Positions 24,072-35,919 of a DNA stretch of 64,000 bases are shown in pieces. The notes under the pieces are model-generated. The model was not told where the DNA came from and did no database searches. It saw nothing but the letters and a program-made list of their open reading frames with translations. The stretch comes from Crocodylus rhombifer (lineage: Eukaryota; Chordata; Crocodylia; Crocodylidae), in assembly GCA_038503035.1 (NCBI GenBank), contig JAVSML010024593.1, forward strand, positions 710,957-774,956. The letters run 5' to 3'. The first letter of the stretch is position 1. The number at the start of each line of letters is the position of its first letter. The position numbers and the translations under genes were made by a program.

Positions 24072-24130
24072 GATATCTTTTATTGGACCAACTGCATAAT
24101 TGGGAAAAGGCTAGGGTGCATACAAATCTT
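24072..24130 (-). mobile_element. Penelope-like tail fragment
   Basis: gatatcttttattggaccaa on the + strand is the complement of the conserved ttggtccaataaaagatatc tail also seen at 2190-2210. Short remnant. Confidence 0.5.
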
Positions 24131-24530
24131 CAAGGAGGTTACGAGGAGGATAGATCATATTAAAAACAGCCACCTAATCTAATTTAGTTTAGGTGCAGAC
24201 CTTACACTTAGAACCCTAGTTAAGTCTATCTAAGTGCAAACTGTACAGAAATTCCGGAAAGGTTAGAGCTGTCTAAAAATGGCCAACCTGATCCAAGTTA
24301 ACTACCTCTGAGGTAATCTAATTTAGTTTGGGTTGGCTGTTTTTAGACTGATCTAACTGCCCCAAACTTCAGTACAGTTCCCAGTACAGCTTCAGCCCTG
24401 TGACTTTACTTTTCCTACCCATCTGCCAGGCTATTTTTAGCTGCCCAGCTCCTTGCCCCACTGCCAAATGGACAATACCCCACCCCCGCATCACAGACCA
24501 ACCAGGGCCCCCAAGTCCACTAATCTCCCT

Positions 24531-26328
24531 GATATGTGGGGAGCTGGAGGAAAAGCAAGGGCAATGTTGGACCCTTGCTAAACCAGATGGGGCAACTGAC
24601 AACTGACGCCCAGGAAAAAGCCAACCTATTAAATAGGTACTTTGCGTCAGTCTTTCATCAGTCCCATGGGACGCCCATGCCTCCTATGGGACAGGGAGAT
24701 CTGGGTGAGGGGGATCCCCTACCCTCCATAAATGCTGACCTTATGAAGGAACACCTTGAGAAGCTGGATACCTTCAAGTCAGCTGGCCCTGACAACCTGC
24801 ACCCCAGGGTACTCAAGGAGCTGGCGAGCGTCATAGCCCAGCCCCTGGCACGGATCTTTGAAAACTCCTGGCGCTCTGGTGTAGTGCCCGAAGACTGGAA
24901 GAAGGCCAATGTGGTGCCGATCTTCAAGAAAGGGAGGAGAGTGGATCCGGCTAACTACAGGCCCATTAGCCTGACTTCTATCCTGGGGAAGATCTTAGAA
25001 AAGTTTATTAAGGAGGCCATCCTTGATGGACTGGCCGACGCCAACATCCTAAGGGATAGCCAGCATGGGTTTGTTGCGGGTAGGTCTTGTTTGACCAATC
25101 TCATTTCCTTCTATGACCAGGTGACCTATCACCTGGATGAGGGAGAAGAGATTGATGTCATATATCTTGACTTCAAAAAAGCTTTTGATCTGGTATCCCA
25201 TGATCACCTCTTGGCCAAACTGCCCAGTTGTGGCCTTGGCTCCACCATGATCTGCTGGCTGGGAAACTGGCTCCGTGGTCGGACCCAGAGGGTTGTAATT
25301 GATGGCAGTCACTCATCGTGGTGCCCTGTGACCAGTGGGGTCCCTCAAGGCTCTGTCCTTGCACCCATCCTGTTCAACATCTTCATTAATGATGTGGACA
25401 TTGGAGTCAGGAGCGGACTGGCCAAGTTCGCCGATGACACCAAACTTTGGGGCAAAGCATCCACGCCAGAAGACAGGCGGGTGATCCAGGCTGACCTGGA
25501 CAAGCTCAGCAAATGGGCAGATGAGAACCTGATGGTGTTTAACACTGAAAAATGCAAGGTTCTCCACCTTGGGAGGAAAAACCTGCAGCACCCTTATAGG
25601 CTCGGCAGTGCTACGTTGGTTAGCACTACGGAAGAAAGAGACTTGGGGGTCATCATTGACCACAAGATGAACATGAGCCTCCAATGCGATGCTGCGGCTA
25701 GTAAAGCGACCAAAATGCTGGTGTGCATCCATAGATGCTTCTCAAGCAAATCCCGGGACGTCATTCTCCCCTTGTACTCGGCCTTGGTGAGGCCGCAGCT
25801 GGAGTACTGTGTCCAGTTTTGGGCTCCACAATTCAAAAAGGATGTGGAGAAGTTTGAGAGAGTCCAGAGGAGAGCCGCGCGCATGATCAGAGGTCAGGAA
25901 AACAGATCTTACGATGCTAGGCTGAGAGACATGGGACTCTTTAGCCTGGAAAAGCATCAGCTCAGGGGTGATCTGATGGCCACCTATAAGTTTATCAAAG
26001 GTGACCACCAGGATCTGGGGGAACGTTTGTTCACCAGAGCGCCCCAAGGGATGACGAGGTCGAACGGTCACAAACTCCTGCAAGACCATTTCAGGCTGGA
26101 CATAAGGAAGAATTTCGTTACTGTCCAAGCCCCCAAGGTCTGGAACAGTCTGCCAGCAGAGGTGGTTCAAGCACCTACATTGAACACCTTCAAGAGTAAA
26201 TTGGATGCTTATCTTGCTGGGATCCTATGACCCCAGCTGACTTCCTGCCCTTTGGGCAGGGGGCTGGACTCGATGATCTCCCGAGGTCCCTTCCAGCCCT
26301 AATGTCTATGAAATCTATGAAATCTCTG
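24531..26328 (+). mobile_element. CR1-B LINE, 5'-truncated, nearly intact reverse transcriptase
   Basis: Begins abruptly in the linker before the reverse transcriptase (tatgtggggagctggagg) and ends with two ctatgaaat units. The 3' UTR contains gggctggactcgatgatctc and ggtcccttccagccct. The body holds one uninterrupted frame. 5' truncation is typical for CR1. Confidence 0.95.
24536..26230 (+). CDS. CR1-B ORF2 fragment: reverse transcriptase, 564 codons open
   Basis: Encodes the reverse transcriptase domain and C-terminal region of a CR1 ORF2. The family copies its RNA into DNA at the nicked target site. Visible blocks: NVVPIFKKG near residue 125, NYRPISLTS near 140, DSQHGFVAGRSC near 174, VIYLDFKKAFD near 208 with catalytic Asp 212, TSGVPQGSVLAP near 266, and [11 protein letters not shown] near 296 with catalytic Asp 300 and 301. 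The C-terminus is FKSKLDAYLAGIL. The Gly of the usual QGSxLGP block is Ala here (residue 276). The endonuclease domain is missing through 5' truncation and no promoter is seen. The Met at 24536 is simply the first in the frame, so this is not an autonomous gene. Confidence 0.9.
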   Translation: MGSWRKSKGNVGPLLNQMGQLTTDAQEKANLLNRYFASVFHQSHGTPMPPMGQGDLGEGDPLPSINADLMKEHLEKLDTFKSAGPDNLHPRVLKELASVIAQPLARIFENSWRSGVVPEDWKKANVVPIFKKGRRVDPANYRPISLTSILGKILEKFIKEAILDGLADANILRDSQHGFVAGRSCLTNLISFYDQVTYHLDEGEEIDVIYLDFKKAFDLVSHDHLLAKLPSCGLGSTMICWLGNWLRGRTQRVVIDGSHSSWCPVTSGVPQGSVLAPILFNIFINDVDIGVRSGLAKFADDTKLWGKASTPEDRRVIQADLDKLSKWADENLMVFNTEKCKVLHLGRKNLQHPYRLGSATLVSTTEERDLGVIIDHKMNMSLQCDAAASKATKMLVCIHRCFSSKSRDVILPLYSALVRPQLEYCVQFWAPQFKKDVEKFERVQRRAARMIRGQENRSYDARLRDMGLFSLEKHQLRGDLMATYKFIKGDHQDLGERLFTRAPQGMTRSNGHKLLQDHFRLDIRKNFVTVQAPKVWNSLPAEVVQAPTLNTFKSKLDAYLAGIL

Positions 26329-26449
26329 TGGGAGGGGCAGAAGGCATGGAAATGTAGGTTTTCTTGGGGGTGGTTGTATGTCTGGGTGTGGGAAGCTAAT
26401 AATAGCCCCTGGTTCTGGGTGCTTGGGGAGAGAGTCTTCCATTCTCCCA

Positions 26450-26890
26450 AGCCTCCTGAAGACCACAAAGGTGCCTCTGATCCTGCCAAACCCTCCCAGA
26501 CCCTACCAACCCTCCACAGAACCCACTTTCCTCCCCGATCCCCCACAGACACCATCTACCCTCCCAATCCTTCCCACTGACCCTGCCTGTCCCAAGATTC
26601 CCCAGTCCTCCCTGCAGAATCCACTAGCCTTCCCAATCCCCTGATCTGTCCCATGGATGCCACCTGCCCCATCATTCCTTCCAATCCCTCCCTCTAACTC
26701 TTCTTGCCTCTCCAATCCTCCTGATCCCTCTTGCAGCTCCCACTTTCTTTCCCAACCCCATAGACTCCACTTGCCCCCACACTACTCCATTCCCCCCCAA
26801 AGACTCTGCTTGGCCTCTCACTCCCCTCAGTAGATTCCCCTGATCCTCCCCACCCAGAGCCTGCTTACCCTCCTGGCCCTCCCCCCAAAA
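26450..26890. repeat. Pyrimidine-rich, strand-asymmetric tract
   Basis: About 440 bp with very few G on the + strand and repeated cctccc, ccaatcc and ccc motifs. It is the interior of the element split by CR1-B. Open frames here are composition effects. Confidence 0.6.
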
Positions 26891-27129
26891 TAGCCCACCT
26901 CATTTCAATTTCATGAGATTAGGTGGCCATTTTTAACTTAATCTAACCTCCTCCTAACCTTTCCAAATGTCTGTACACAGCCTTAGACAAGCTTTTGAAT
27001 TCAAGAGATTCTAAGTAGCAAATGTGCCTGTTCCCTCTAATGTAAAGCTGTAAGTCACTGACCTCCATTACCCAGGCATCCTAAGTGAAAGTATCTCAAA
27101 GGTCTTAAAAGTCCAACTTCATTTTTGAG

Positions 27130-30080
27130 TCATAAATTCATAGATATTAGGGCTGGAAGGGACCCCAGAAGATCGTTGAGTCCAGCCCCCTGCCCCAGGG
27201 CCAGGAAGTCAGCAGGGGTCATATGATCCCAGAAAGTTAAACATCCAAATGTCCCTTGAAGGTGTTCAAAGTAGGTGCTTGAACCACTTCTGGTGGCAGT
27301 CTATTCCAAACCTTGGGGGCTTGGACAGTAAAGAATATTTTCCTTCTATTCTGCCTGAAACAGTCATGGAGGAGTTTGTGACCATTTGATCTTGTCATCC
27401 TTTGGGGCATTCTGGGGAAAAGATGTTCCCCCAGATCCTAGTAAACACCCCTGATAAACTTATAGGCAGCCACCAGATCACCCCTGAGCCTGCGGTTTTC
27501 CAGGCTGAAGAGTCCCATAGCTCTCAGCCTGTAGACACAAGGCCTGTTTTCCTGCCCTCTGATCACATGCGTTGCTCTCCTCTGGACTCTCTCAAGCTTC
27601 TCCACATCCTTTTTAAATTGTGGATCCCAAAACTGGACACAGTACTCCAGCTGCAGCCTCACCAAGGCTGAGTACAAGGGGAGAATTACGTCCTGGGATT
27701 TGCTTGAGAAGCATCTATGGATGCACACCAGCATTTTGCTTGCTTTACTAGCCACAGCATCACATTGCAGGCTCATGTTCATCTTGTGGTCAATCATGAC
27801 CCCCAACTCCCTTTCGTCCACAGTGCTAGCCAGTGTAGTACTGCCGAGCCTATAAGCATACTGCTGGTTTTTCTTCCCAATGTGGAGAACCTTGCATTTT
27901 TCAGTGTTAAACACCATCACATTCTTGTCCACCCATTTCCTGAGCCTGTCAAGGTCAGCCTAGATTGCCCTCCTGTCCTCTCGTGTGGATGCTTTACCCC
28001 AAAGTCTGGCGTCATCAGCAAACTTGGTGAGTCTGCTTCTGATGCCAATATACACATCATTAATGAAGATGTTAAATAATATAGGTCTAAGGCCAGATCT
28101 TTGAGGGATCCCACTGGTCACAGCACACCATGACAATTGACTTCCATCAGTTATCACCCTCTGGGTCTGACCACGGAGCCAATTCCCCAGCCAGTGGACC
28201 GTGGTAAAGCCGAGGCCACAGTTGGCCAGTTTTGCTAAAAGGTGATCGTGGGATAACAGATCAAAAGCTTTTTTAAAGTCAGGTTATTTGACATCAACGT
28301 CTTCCCCTCTTGTCTAGGTGAAAGGGCACCTGGTTGTAAAAAGAAATAAGATTGGTCAAGCAAGACCTACCCACGACAAACTCGTGCTGGCTATCCCTCA
28401 GGATTTTGTCCTCAGCCAGTCTGTTGAGAATCATCTCTTTGATAATCTTTTCTAGGATCTTCCCCAGGATAGAGGTCATGCTGATGGGCCTGTAGTTTTC
28501 CAGATCCACTTTCCTCCCTTTCTTGAAGATAGGCACCACACTGGCCTTCTTCCAATCATCGGACATTTCACCGGAGCACCAAAGATCCGTGCCAGGGGCT
28601 GGGCTATGATGCTCGCCAGCTCCTTGAGTACCCTGGGATGTAAGCTGTCAGGGCCTGCTGACTTGAAGGTATCCAGCCTCTCAAGGTGTTCCTTCACAAG
28701 GTCAGCATTGATGGAGCAAGGAATCTACCTCACCCAGGCCTTTCTGTTCTGTAATGGGCAGGGGCATTCCATGGGACTGGTGAAAGACTGATGCAAAACA
28801 CGCATTTAGCAAGTTGGCTTTTTTCTGGGCATTGGTTGTCAACTGTCCCGTCTGGTTTGGCAGGAGTCCAGTGTTCCCTTTGTTTTTCCTCCAGCTCCCC
28901 ACATATCTAAAAAAGGACTTTTTATTGTTCTTGATACTTGTAGCCAGTTCGAGTTCAGTCACAGCCTTGGTGTTTCTGGCTTGCTCTCCACAGGTTCAGA
29001 CCAGTGCAAAATATTTGTCCTTGGAGGTGGATCCCATCCTCCATCCTTTGTAGGCCTTTCTTTTCAGCACAGGAAGACCACTAGTTCCCTGCAGAGCCAA
29101 GCGGGCTGATGTGCCCTTTTGCTGCCTTTCCTCCAAGATGGAATAGACTGTGCTTGTGCATCCAGGATCCACTCTTCCTGAACTCCCCTCCCCTTTGAGT
29201 CATGGTCCCTTTAGGGCCTCACTGACAAGCTTCCTAAGCTTGTCAAAGTCAGCTTTCCTGAAGTTGAGGATTTCTGTATTGCTGACTGACTTGCCAGCTT
29301 TATGATGGATGGTGAAGATGATCAGCTCATGGTCACTATCATCCAGCTTCCCTTCAATCGTTAGGTCACTGATAAGGTCATCCCCCATTGCCAGTACCAG
29401 GTCAAGCAGTGCTTTGCCTCTCATCAGCGCATAGACTTCTTGCGTCAGATAGAGTTCATCCACACACGTAAGAAAGCTTTGCGACCATTCGGATTTGGCT
29501 GAGTGCTCTTCCCATGAGATGTCCTGGTAGTTGAAGTCTCCCATAGACTCCCACCATTGTGCCCCTGCGCCATGTTCCCCATGGATTTTAACCCAGAGGG
29601 TCTCCAGTTGTCCATCCTGGGCACCAATGTTGGCTTGCAGGGATGCATAGCTTTCCTTGACATAGAGAGCTATACCCCCACCCCTTTTATCCACTCAATC
29701 TCTCCTTTACAAGGTATAGCTGTCTATACCTGTGGCCCAGTCATGGGTGGAATCCCACCAGTTCTCCATTATCCCTATGAGATCATAATTGTTTGCATTG
29801 AGCAGGAGGACAAGTTCCTCCTGTTTATTTCCCAAGCTCCTGGCATTTGTGTACAGGCAGGCAAGCATCCCTTTGGGGGCCTTTGCCTTGCCCACAGATC
29901 ATTCCAGGGCTGGGGCAGGGGTGGGCTCCTTAGAGTGCCATGGCCTGCTGGCTTTGCAAGGGTTGCTCAGTGGGCCAGCAGTGGCGGTAGTCCCCCCATC
30001 CCCCGGGGGGTTGGGTCAGTGCCATCCTCTTAAAGCTTTCAGTCATGGTGTTCTGGCATGGTCTTCTGCTTTTGCTGGAT
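27130..30080 (-). mobile_element. Long antisense CR1-B LINE with broken ORF2
   Basis: The 3' tail is at 27130 (tcataaattcatagatatta on +). The element runs about 2.9 kb upstream and covers nearly all of ORF2. Endonuclease parts: 29895-29707 (LACLYTNARSLGNKQEELV) and 29694-29200 (MGDFNYQDISWEE, then DDSDHELIIF). Linker and reverse transcriptase parts: 28962-28702, 28697-28476, 28566-28294, 28157-27960 and 27932-27438. Frames shift between pieces. The 5' limit near 30080 is uncertain; the last part may be the end of ORF1 (gctttaagagg on the minus strand). Confidence 0.85.
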
Positions 30081-31537
30081 CACTAGATGGGGTATAATAA
30101 AGACATTGGGTGAAAACCTGGCAGCATGGGAGTCAATGGCAAAACCCTCATTGCCTTCACTGGAACCAAGATTTCAACCAGAATACACAGATGAGAAACA
30201 ATAATGAGAAACATTAGGCTGGGAAACAATGTTAATAGAGGTAGGTGATAATGGAAAATATTGCAAAAAATTAGGAGAGTGTTTCATTTTTTCAGGGTTA
30301 AGAATGAACTCATATTTGGAAATTTGTCCATATGTTTTATTCTATTAAGTTTTGTACTTTTTATGCCAAAAAAAATCACTAGCTCTAGACAACATTCAGC
30401 TTTAAACACTCCGTATTTTCTTTGAGTCAAGACCTATTAATGTTTTAGATACATTCTCCTTGATAAAATTATGAATATTAAAGACTAATAGTTGTTTGGA
30501 AATGGAAATGGAAACTATATACACTATATCAATGATTAAATAAAATAAATACACTATCTACTAGAACTTTGTAAATTACAGAATGGCAAGGGCAAAGTGT
30601 AATGGGTAAAACCCAGAAAAAACAAACTTTAAAAGTGTATTATCTCTAGATCTCTCTGTTCAACAAGTGTTTATGCACTATCCAAAGACATGTCGTATTT
30701 TAGAAAAGCAAATGAACTGAAGCCAACATTTACAAATTTGAGTAGCTGAGCTTTCGACACTTAAATGCATATTTTGTCACTAAAGTAAATGGCCTTAATC
30801 AAACATGGAACATCCGATGGAGCTGAGCTCCATTAGTCATCTCATTTAGTAGTCTAAATATGGATGTTCATGTCTAAATTTAGGAACCCCTTTTAAAAAT
30901 GTTGGTTTATATATCAGCTGTTTTGGGGTCTGAAATCTATTTCAATTTCAACACATTTGAGTTGGAGCTACATTTACAAAGTTGGCAGACTGTTCCAATG
31001 AACCTGGCTCCTAACAAAAATAGACAAGGTTCTTGATTTGCAAAAATAACCACACTTCTTACTATGCCTGTTTAAAGTAGCTAAACTCCAGAGGAAAAAC
31101 ACATGCTTCCAGATAAGTGCAGCCAAATGGAATGATTGTAAACAACAGTTTCAAATGAAATCACTGAATTTGATCCAAAGAATTCCTATATATTTTCTCA
31201 GGAAATTAAATGCAATAAGTATGTAGCATTTTGAAGATCCTGTTCTTACTATTATAATATGCCACATTTGTCACTGATGAACAGGTCAGGAGAGGTTTTT
31301 CCTAGCTAGCATAGCTGTTGGAGACAGAACAGTATTTGTGCATATTATTCTCTTGAAAAATTTATCTTGATACTTTATTTTCTGTGCTTTATTTTCTGAT
31401 GGTCACTTAGATCAAGAACTCTGTTGCCAATGCCACTTTACTTGGTGTGTCAAGGGCCTTTTTTTCTAAGCCACTTACGTTTTTATCTTCAAAGGTCAAA
31501 CCAGCTAATCTTGGAGCACAGTCATTTAGCAAATCCT
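30081..31537. other. AT-rich intronic sequence, nothing recognised
   Basis: No gene, RNA motif or repeat end that I can support. Confidence 0.55.
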
Positions 31538-32031
31538 GGACGTGTCTATATAGGACATTTATTATAGAGCTGACTGATCAGCTCCACAGTAAATTTCAGC
31601 ATCTACACGTACAGTGCTATTAGGATGGAGTAAACTAATTAAATCCACCATGGGTTTGTAATTGTCAGCACAGGTACTATCCTACAGTGTAGTTAATTAC
31701 TCCACCACAGTACACATATAGACACTGATGGGGTTGGCTGGGGCATGAAGGTGTTTCAGTACTGGGTTTGTCTGCTGGCTAGCCCCATACTGGAACACCC
31801 TGGTGCCCCAGTTAGCCCCTCTGCAGCATGTTGAGCCAGGGGGAAGCAACCCCAAGCTGGCAGGCTGTCTCCCCCAACCCCGAACTGCCTGCCAGCCAGG
31901 GCTGCTGTGACCCAGTTCAACATGCTGCAGTACCAGTGTACATGGAAACACAGGACCCAGAAGCAGTAAACTCTGGAGCGAACTGCACCAGAGTTTATTC
32001 AACTTCATTAATAGCACATGTAGACATGCCC
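31538..32031. mobile_element. MITE with GGGCATGTCTACA-type ends
   Basis: The left end ggacgtgtctatatagg and the complement of the right end (gggcatgtctacatgtgcta) form imperfect inverted repeats of about 25 bp. The interior gtactatccta, ggagtaaactaattaa and tggaacaccctggtgcccca blocks recur at 59808-60230, so both are copies of one family. Non-coding. Confidence 0.65.
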
Positions 32032-32067
32032 ACTGACTGTTTGTTTTCTCCCCAAAAATCTAACAAA

Positions 32068-32323
32068 GGCCACATCTACACAACATGCTGACTATGCAGA
32101 AGCCTGATACTACTGCCCAGTAGCACTGTGTGGCAAAAACCAGGCCAAGACACTACTGCACAGAAATATTAAGCTACTGCACAGTAGCATCACTAAAAAG
32201 GCATTCACCAGCACTACTGCACAGTAACTCCGGTTGCTGCGCATTTATTTAGCACTTGCTTATACAAGTGCTAAATAAATGCATAGTAACCACTGCACAG
32301 TAGTGTCTTGTGTTGTTGCACCC
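32068..32323. mobile_element. MITE with internal perfect hairpin
   Basis: The left end ggccacatctacacaacatg and the complement of the right end (gggtgcaacaacacaagaca) are inverted repeats. The interior repeats cactactgcacagta at least four times in both orientations. It contains the 18-bp perfect inverted repeat at 32241-32282. Confidence 0.6.
32241..32282. repeat. Perfect 18-bp inverted repeat (hairpin)
   Basis: gcatttatttagcacttg (32241-32258), a 6-nt loop cttata, then caagtgctaaataaatgc (32265-32282). No mismatches. Confidence 0.9.
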
Positions 32324-35210
32324 AAGGAGAATCAATTTAAGTCGACAAATATTTATTGTCACTGCAAATTTAAACCCCTTCATATTATATGAACTAGTTT
32401 TCCCTACTTTTAAAACATATAATGACACAGTGAGTGCATATAATGGTACATGTAAATGGGTAAGTAAGTATTGTCTAAGACACATATTAGGACCTAACAA
32501 AACAAAAGGACCTTTACAAATCAGTATACAGAGTTGGGTTCAACCAGTGACAAAAGCTTTCAACAGAAAGTTTCATATGTTTAAAAGTTCTGTAACTAGC
32601 TAGTAAAGAGAACTTTTAAAGTGAACTTTTATTGCAATTCTTTTTTTCAGGAAGCACACCAAAATCCCCTGTTAAAATGCACTTGTAAAGTTTTTTTCAC
32701 ATGTTGAGAGAGAGAGAGAGAATTGATTTCAGTGGATTTTCCACATATAGAAGGCATGCTATATCAGTCCCTTAATGTGTTATGCTTTTATATTCATAGA
32801 GGAGGTTAGAGAGCAAGTCATTTTAACTTAAAGTTTACAGGATAAATTTATGAGCCTTCTTCTATGGAAGAGCACTTACGCTCTATGCAGCTTTTGTCAA
32901 ACATTTTTAACAAATTGTAATAACCTTTGTCATATCTCATTTTCTTGCATAAACAAGTCACATTGAAACTATAAATGATGGAAAATTTAATCCACATGGC
33001 TTGCATTATCAAAACTGTTAAACTATATTATTTTCCGCCATGTCAGCAGTGCATTATCTGTTTTAAAGAAATGTTGAAAAGATTGCTTTTTAAGGGAGAT
33101 GTCACAGGACCTGCGTAAACAGCCTCCCCAAGCCTGTATAAGCTGACGTTTTTAGTTTCTGAGGCTAGTAGAATCCCCTGGTGTCTGTCTTTCTGTACTG
33201 TACTGGGGAAAACTCTCTCCACTGACCTCAAGGAATTTACTCATCAGAGATATAAGGAAGAGCAATGGGAGTCATTGGCACTGTTGAGAGATTCTCCCCA
33301 TCATTTCTATCTTGACTACATACATTTGTTCCAGGATGTAACTTGGCATACAGGCTCTAAGCCTAAAACCTTTTTCTTCTATCTACCACCCATTTGGTAT
33401 TTGGATTTAGGAATCTTGTATGCGCTTCTGTAACTGTCAAATGTACTGTTTTTATGAATGAAAAATGTCAGCTCAGAAAGAACATAGATTTCCTTTCTAA
33501 AACAAAGCTTTCTTAAATTATGTAATAATAATATCTGCCCTGCTTATACTTGCTTATGTTATTATCATTGCATTATTATTGTATTTTGGACAACTCTTCC
33601 TCTCAGCTTTGTTTGCTTCCCTGTCCATGTTTCATTCTCCACCCAGTGTGTGCTCCCAGATACCTGTTCCGGTAAATGACTTACTGTTCTAATAGCCCAG
33701 AAAATATATTTTTCTGTATGTGTGACCTTTGGTGCAGACAGCTGTAACACTTACACCATTTTAAATGCTGTTGAAACTGCAAAAATGTAGAAATACATGC
33801 CAATTTAGAATGGTTTGAATCTCCTGCAGTGTTTCAAAAGTATACCTGAATAATCTAATACTATTTTGAAAAGGTCCTCCTTAAACCAGTTCATTGTTAA
33901 GCATGGACACCAAGTGTTTTGTGACTAGCATCCGGTCAATCTTGCAGGTGCAGTTTGCACCCTGTACAGCAACTGCCACTCCAGTACACTGCCAAAACTC
34001 TACAGCCCCAACCCATATGGCATGCACTTGACCCAGTCCATACCATCTCAGGCTACTCTGAGTTTGAGAGTGTGGTCAGGTACATAGAGAAGTATTCCTG
34101 CTTCTGGGTGTCCAGAGTTCTGAGTTCTCTGGGTGACTTCCCAGTGTCCCTCTAGCTTTTAAACAGCACTTTCTTCCAAGCTACTGGTTGGCTTTATTCT
34201 GCTCATGGCAATTGACAAGGCTTTGGGCTATCCCAGGCTGATTTGGTTTGGGGCGTGGGCAGAAGGGTAGAGGGGGGTACCCAAGCCATTGGTCAATTTC
34301 ATTTCATTCCTAGAAATTGGCATGGAGGCCTTGGGCAGCTCACCAGAAATCCAGAACAGGGGTACCCCCTCTGCACACTCCTCACCCCAGATCAGCCTGG
34401 AATGCCCCAAAGCCTGGTCAGTTGTCATGAGTGGGGTGAAATTGATAAGCAACTTGGGGGAAAATTCTGTTTAAAAGTGATGGAGACTGCACAGCCCCCA
34501 GAATACCCAGGTCCCCAGAAACCCAGAAATAAGGGTCTAGACACACACACACCTAGCCATCCCCCACAGTGGTAGCACCCCACAAATTTTGGTGAAGTTC
34601 AAGAATGGCGTTTATTGAATTCAGTGTTAGTGAGAAGGAAAGTCAGAGAATTATAATTGTAAGCAACTAGCGTCTTCTTTTTCTTTGGCATCTAGCCAGT
34701 TGAGGTATGAGTCTTCCTTGTCTTCTCAGGGAATATTGGGGAAACTGGAACATGCTGGGTTGGGTATTCACTATCATGCCTAGTGACAGTTTGACAGCAC
34801 TGCAATGCCTAAAAGATGACTGTTCTACTTAAAATCTTCAGCAATGTATGTGTAAACGCCGGGATAATTATGAATTAGTTCCCCATCAGTGGCATTCTTG
34901 GAATGGTTCAAGTGTTATATCTTTCCACACCCTAGTGTTGCAATACACTAAAGTTATAACCTGAAGTTTCCCATTCTGTCCCCTGCAGTTGATGGGTGAT
35001 ACTAATAACACTGCCTTCCTGCTTTCATTCAGGATCACTTGTAGAGTCATTTACATCATCTATACCCAGAGTAGTTAATCTACCCAAATGTCCTTTGAGT
35101 ATGAGAGCTGCTTACTAGAATAATTTCCCGACCCAGGGGCCCAGTTTAAAAATTAACCTATTATTGATGACTGAGTACATTTCCATGTTTTCTTACCTGT
35201 CTGGCTACCT
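32324..35210. other. Intronic sequence, nothing recognised
   Basis: Mostly AT-rich. Contains (GA)8 at 32706-32721. No gene is supported; the 34228-34575 frames on both strands have no recognisable domain. Confidence 0.5.
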
Positions 35211-35919
35211 ATCAGGGCCTCTAGGTGCAAAGGGGGGCAGAGCTCCCCTTTGCTGCCCAGGACAGCGAGGGGCAACGGGGATCACCCCCCTGCCTGGCAC
35301 CCATGTAGCAGCTGCCCCATGGCATGGGTGCAGTGTGGCTCAGCAGGGTGCCACGCACTGTCTAGGAGTTGGGGTGGCTCCACATGGCAGCTGGAGCCCA
35401 GCAGTGCTCAGCCCCAGCAGCCCCAGCTCCCAGACAGTGCACAATGCCCTGCCAAGCCACACTGCACCAGTGCCATGGGACAGCTGCCAAGTGACTGCCA
35501 GGTGGTGGGGCAGGAGATCCCCACTGCCCCGCGCTGCATGGGGGGGTTCTGCCACAAGCACCCAGAGGCCCCAGTTGCCGCTGCCAGAGTCAGTGAGTGT
35601 GGGCAATTTTTTTTTTTTTAAGTGCCAGGACTAGGCTGGGGCCAGGCGGGGGATGGGGCCAGGCAGGGCAGCCATGGGGGCTTCTCCCGCAACTCTCCCC
35701 ACCCAGGGGAGAGGCAGGCAGAGCCAGAGGAGATGCAGGGGAACCTGCAGCCACCCAGCTGTGCCTACCTCTCCCTGGCCAATCTGAATCAGCGCCAAAC
35801 CTTCCGAAGCCAATTCAACCGAATTGATTCAGGACAGTGATCCGAATCTCCAAATTGAATCACTGTCCTCTGAATCAGCTGAATCCAAATCAAATACTTC
35901 CCTATTCATGCAGGCCTAA
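35211..35919. mobile_element. GC-rich MITE-like insertion
   Basis: cagggcctctaggtgcaaag on the left and the complement of the right side (taggcctgcatgaatagg) suggest short inverted ends. The interior is GC-rich and non-coding. Near the right end, 35826-35841 (gattcaggacagtgat) is inverted at 35859-35876 with a 2-bp insertion. Confidence 0.45.

Larger units (their letters stand above)
24192..26990. mobile_element. MITE-like element split by a CR1-B insertion
   Basis: The left half (24192-24530) has ctgtacagaaattccggaaa and ggttagagctgtctaaaaat. The right half ends with the complement of tgtacagacatttggaaagg near 26950-26980, plus ggccatttttaac. The ends are therefore inverted repeats on either side of the CR1-B at 24531-26328. 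The right half has a C-rich interior (26450-26890). Confidence 0.5.

Noticed and set aside
24192..30080. The two CR1-B elements (24531 + and 27130 -) as one inverted composite transposon
   Set aside because: They differ in length, decay and 5' end, each has its own tail, and the sequence between belongs to another element. They look like independent insertions.
32241..32282. MicroRNA precursor
   Set aside because: The perfect 18-bp stem is shorter than a typical precursor and sits within a transposon; no evidence of processing.
32060..32330. CRISPR-like repetition of cactactgcacagta
   Set aside because: Irregular spacing, both orientations, and a eukaryotic context. It is the interior of a MITE.
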